DNA of 5,312 nt from Paramuribaculum sp. Its GTDB lineage: Bacteria; Bacteroidota; Bacteroidia; Bacteroidales; Muribaculaceae. Position numbers and translations under genes: made by a program. The stretch is from positions 1-5,312 of the forward strand of contig JAIDKJ010000365.1 of NCBI GenBank assembly GCA_029051835.1. Reading direction: 5' to 3'. Below are positions 5,008 to 5,312 of this stretch, one piece after another (positions within the stretch are counted from its first letter, which is position 1; every line of letters starts with the position of its first letter). Below the pieces are notes generated by a model. The model saw nothing but the letters and a program-made list of their open reading frames with translations. It ran no database searches and was not told the DNA's origin.

Positions 5008-5312
5008 TCAGTCGCGGAAAAACTTCAGTATGTTGTTTTCCACCTTGCGGTTGCCAAGAAGTATGCCGGCGATCTGGTTGCCGAGGGCTGCGGCTCCGCG
5101 GGTGCGCTGGAAGAGGGTCGCGCTCTCGTCGAAGGAGTAGGGGCGGCCGTTGTTGTCAACGTTGACCACGCTGAACACTACCACGCCGTTGTCGGTCTTC
5201 ACCGGACCGGTCAGTTTGCCCGGCTCCGAGCAGCTCACCTGAGCTATCATCTCCGGACCGCCGAGGGCCGGGGTGTAGATCGAGAACTGCGAGAAGTTGA
5301 CCATTACGGAGT
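5008..5312 (-). CDS. Peptidyl-prolyl isomerase of the SurA/PpiD type, C-terminal fragment
   Basis: The frame is open from the right edge to TGA at 5010-5008, giving the last 100 residues. ATG codons inside it are internal, not starts. The segment holds YTPALGGPEMIAQVSC, then KLTGPVKTDNGVVVFSVVNV, the end of a parvulin-like domain in which the GPV(K)-x-NGVVVF strand is typical. The final LFQRTRGAAALGNQIAGIL and KVENNILKFF match the usual tail of the large Bacteroidetes periplasmic PPIases (SurA_N/PpiD class, about 700 aa), which are anchored by an N-terminal membrane helix and help fold envelope proteins. The N-terminal anchor, chaperone region and most of the catalytic domains are outside the window, so activity cannot be judged. 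A hairpin terminator follows at 4923-4986, separating it from sdaA. Confidence 0.8.
   Translation of the reverse strand, partial: SVMVNFSQFSIYTPALGGPEMIAQVSCSEPGKLTGPVKTDNGVVVFSVVNVDNNGRPYSFDESATLFQRTRGAAALGNQIAGILLGNRKVENNILKFFRD

Noticed and set aside
5008..5304. A 98-aa stand-alone gene starting at ATG 5304
   Set aside because: The frame stays open to the right edge and the sequence is the tail of a large PPIase, so this ATG is internal.

Overview
The window fits a member of the Bacteroidales, most likely a Muribaculaceae-type gut bacterium. The evidence is a canonical Bacteroidetes promoter (TTTG, 18 nt, TAACTTTG), a Bacteroidetes-specific HTH protein family (GHPILYPSDCE...TLKRLLGF), the C-terminus of a Bacteroidetes-style SurA/PpiD peptidyl-prolyl isomerase, and a single-chain iron-sulfur L-serine dehydratase. 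The genus assignment is inference from style, not from a search.

Left part (1-1009, minus strand): a compact RiPP locus of the graspetide (omega-ester/omega-amide peptide) type. A 79-aa precursor peptide with a clear Shine-Dalgarno is followed, with a one-base TAATG overlap, by an MvdC/MvdD-like ATP-grasp ligase that runs off the left edge. About 150-200 bp upstream of the precursor, next to a possible -33/-7 promoter, lie four direct T(C/T)ATCCA repeats spaced 18-19 bp, which look like an operator or iteron array.

Middle (1317-2444, plus strand): a strong Bacteroidetes promoter fires rightward into about 400 nt with no convincing protein gene but many stable hairpins. It is followed by a 26-codon ORF with a good Shine-Dalgarno, then a perfect 7-bp hairpin whose 3' arm contains the ATG of the next gene. 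That gene encodes a 191-aa HTH-containing protein of unknown function. The layout of structured RNA, mini-ORF, occluded start and putative regulator, placed back to back with the graspetide operon, is the most unusual part of the window and may be an undescribed regulatory RNA system.

Right part (2434-5312, minus strand): ordinary chromosomal genes. A PpiD/SurA-like foldase (C-terminal end only) is followed by a strong hairpin terminator, then sdaA (L-serine dehydratase), coupled by a 4-bp ATGA overlap to a GT4 glycosyltransferase. The glycosyltransferase converges on the HTH gene, with the two coding ends overlapping by 11 bp.

How the parts may work together is inference: the HTH protein and the repeat array are candidates for controlling the graspetide operon, while sdaA and the glycosyltransferase share a transcript without an obvious shared pathway.
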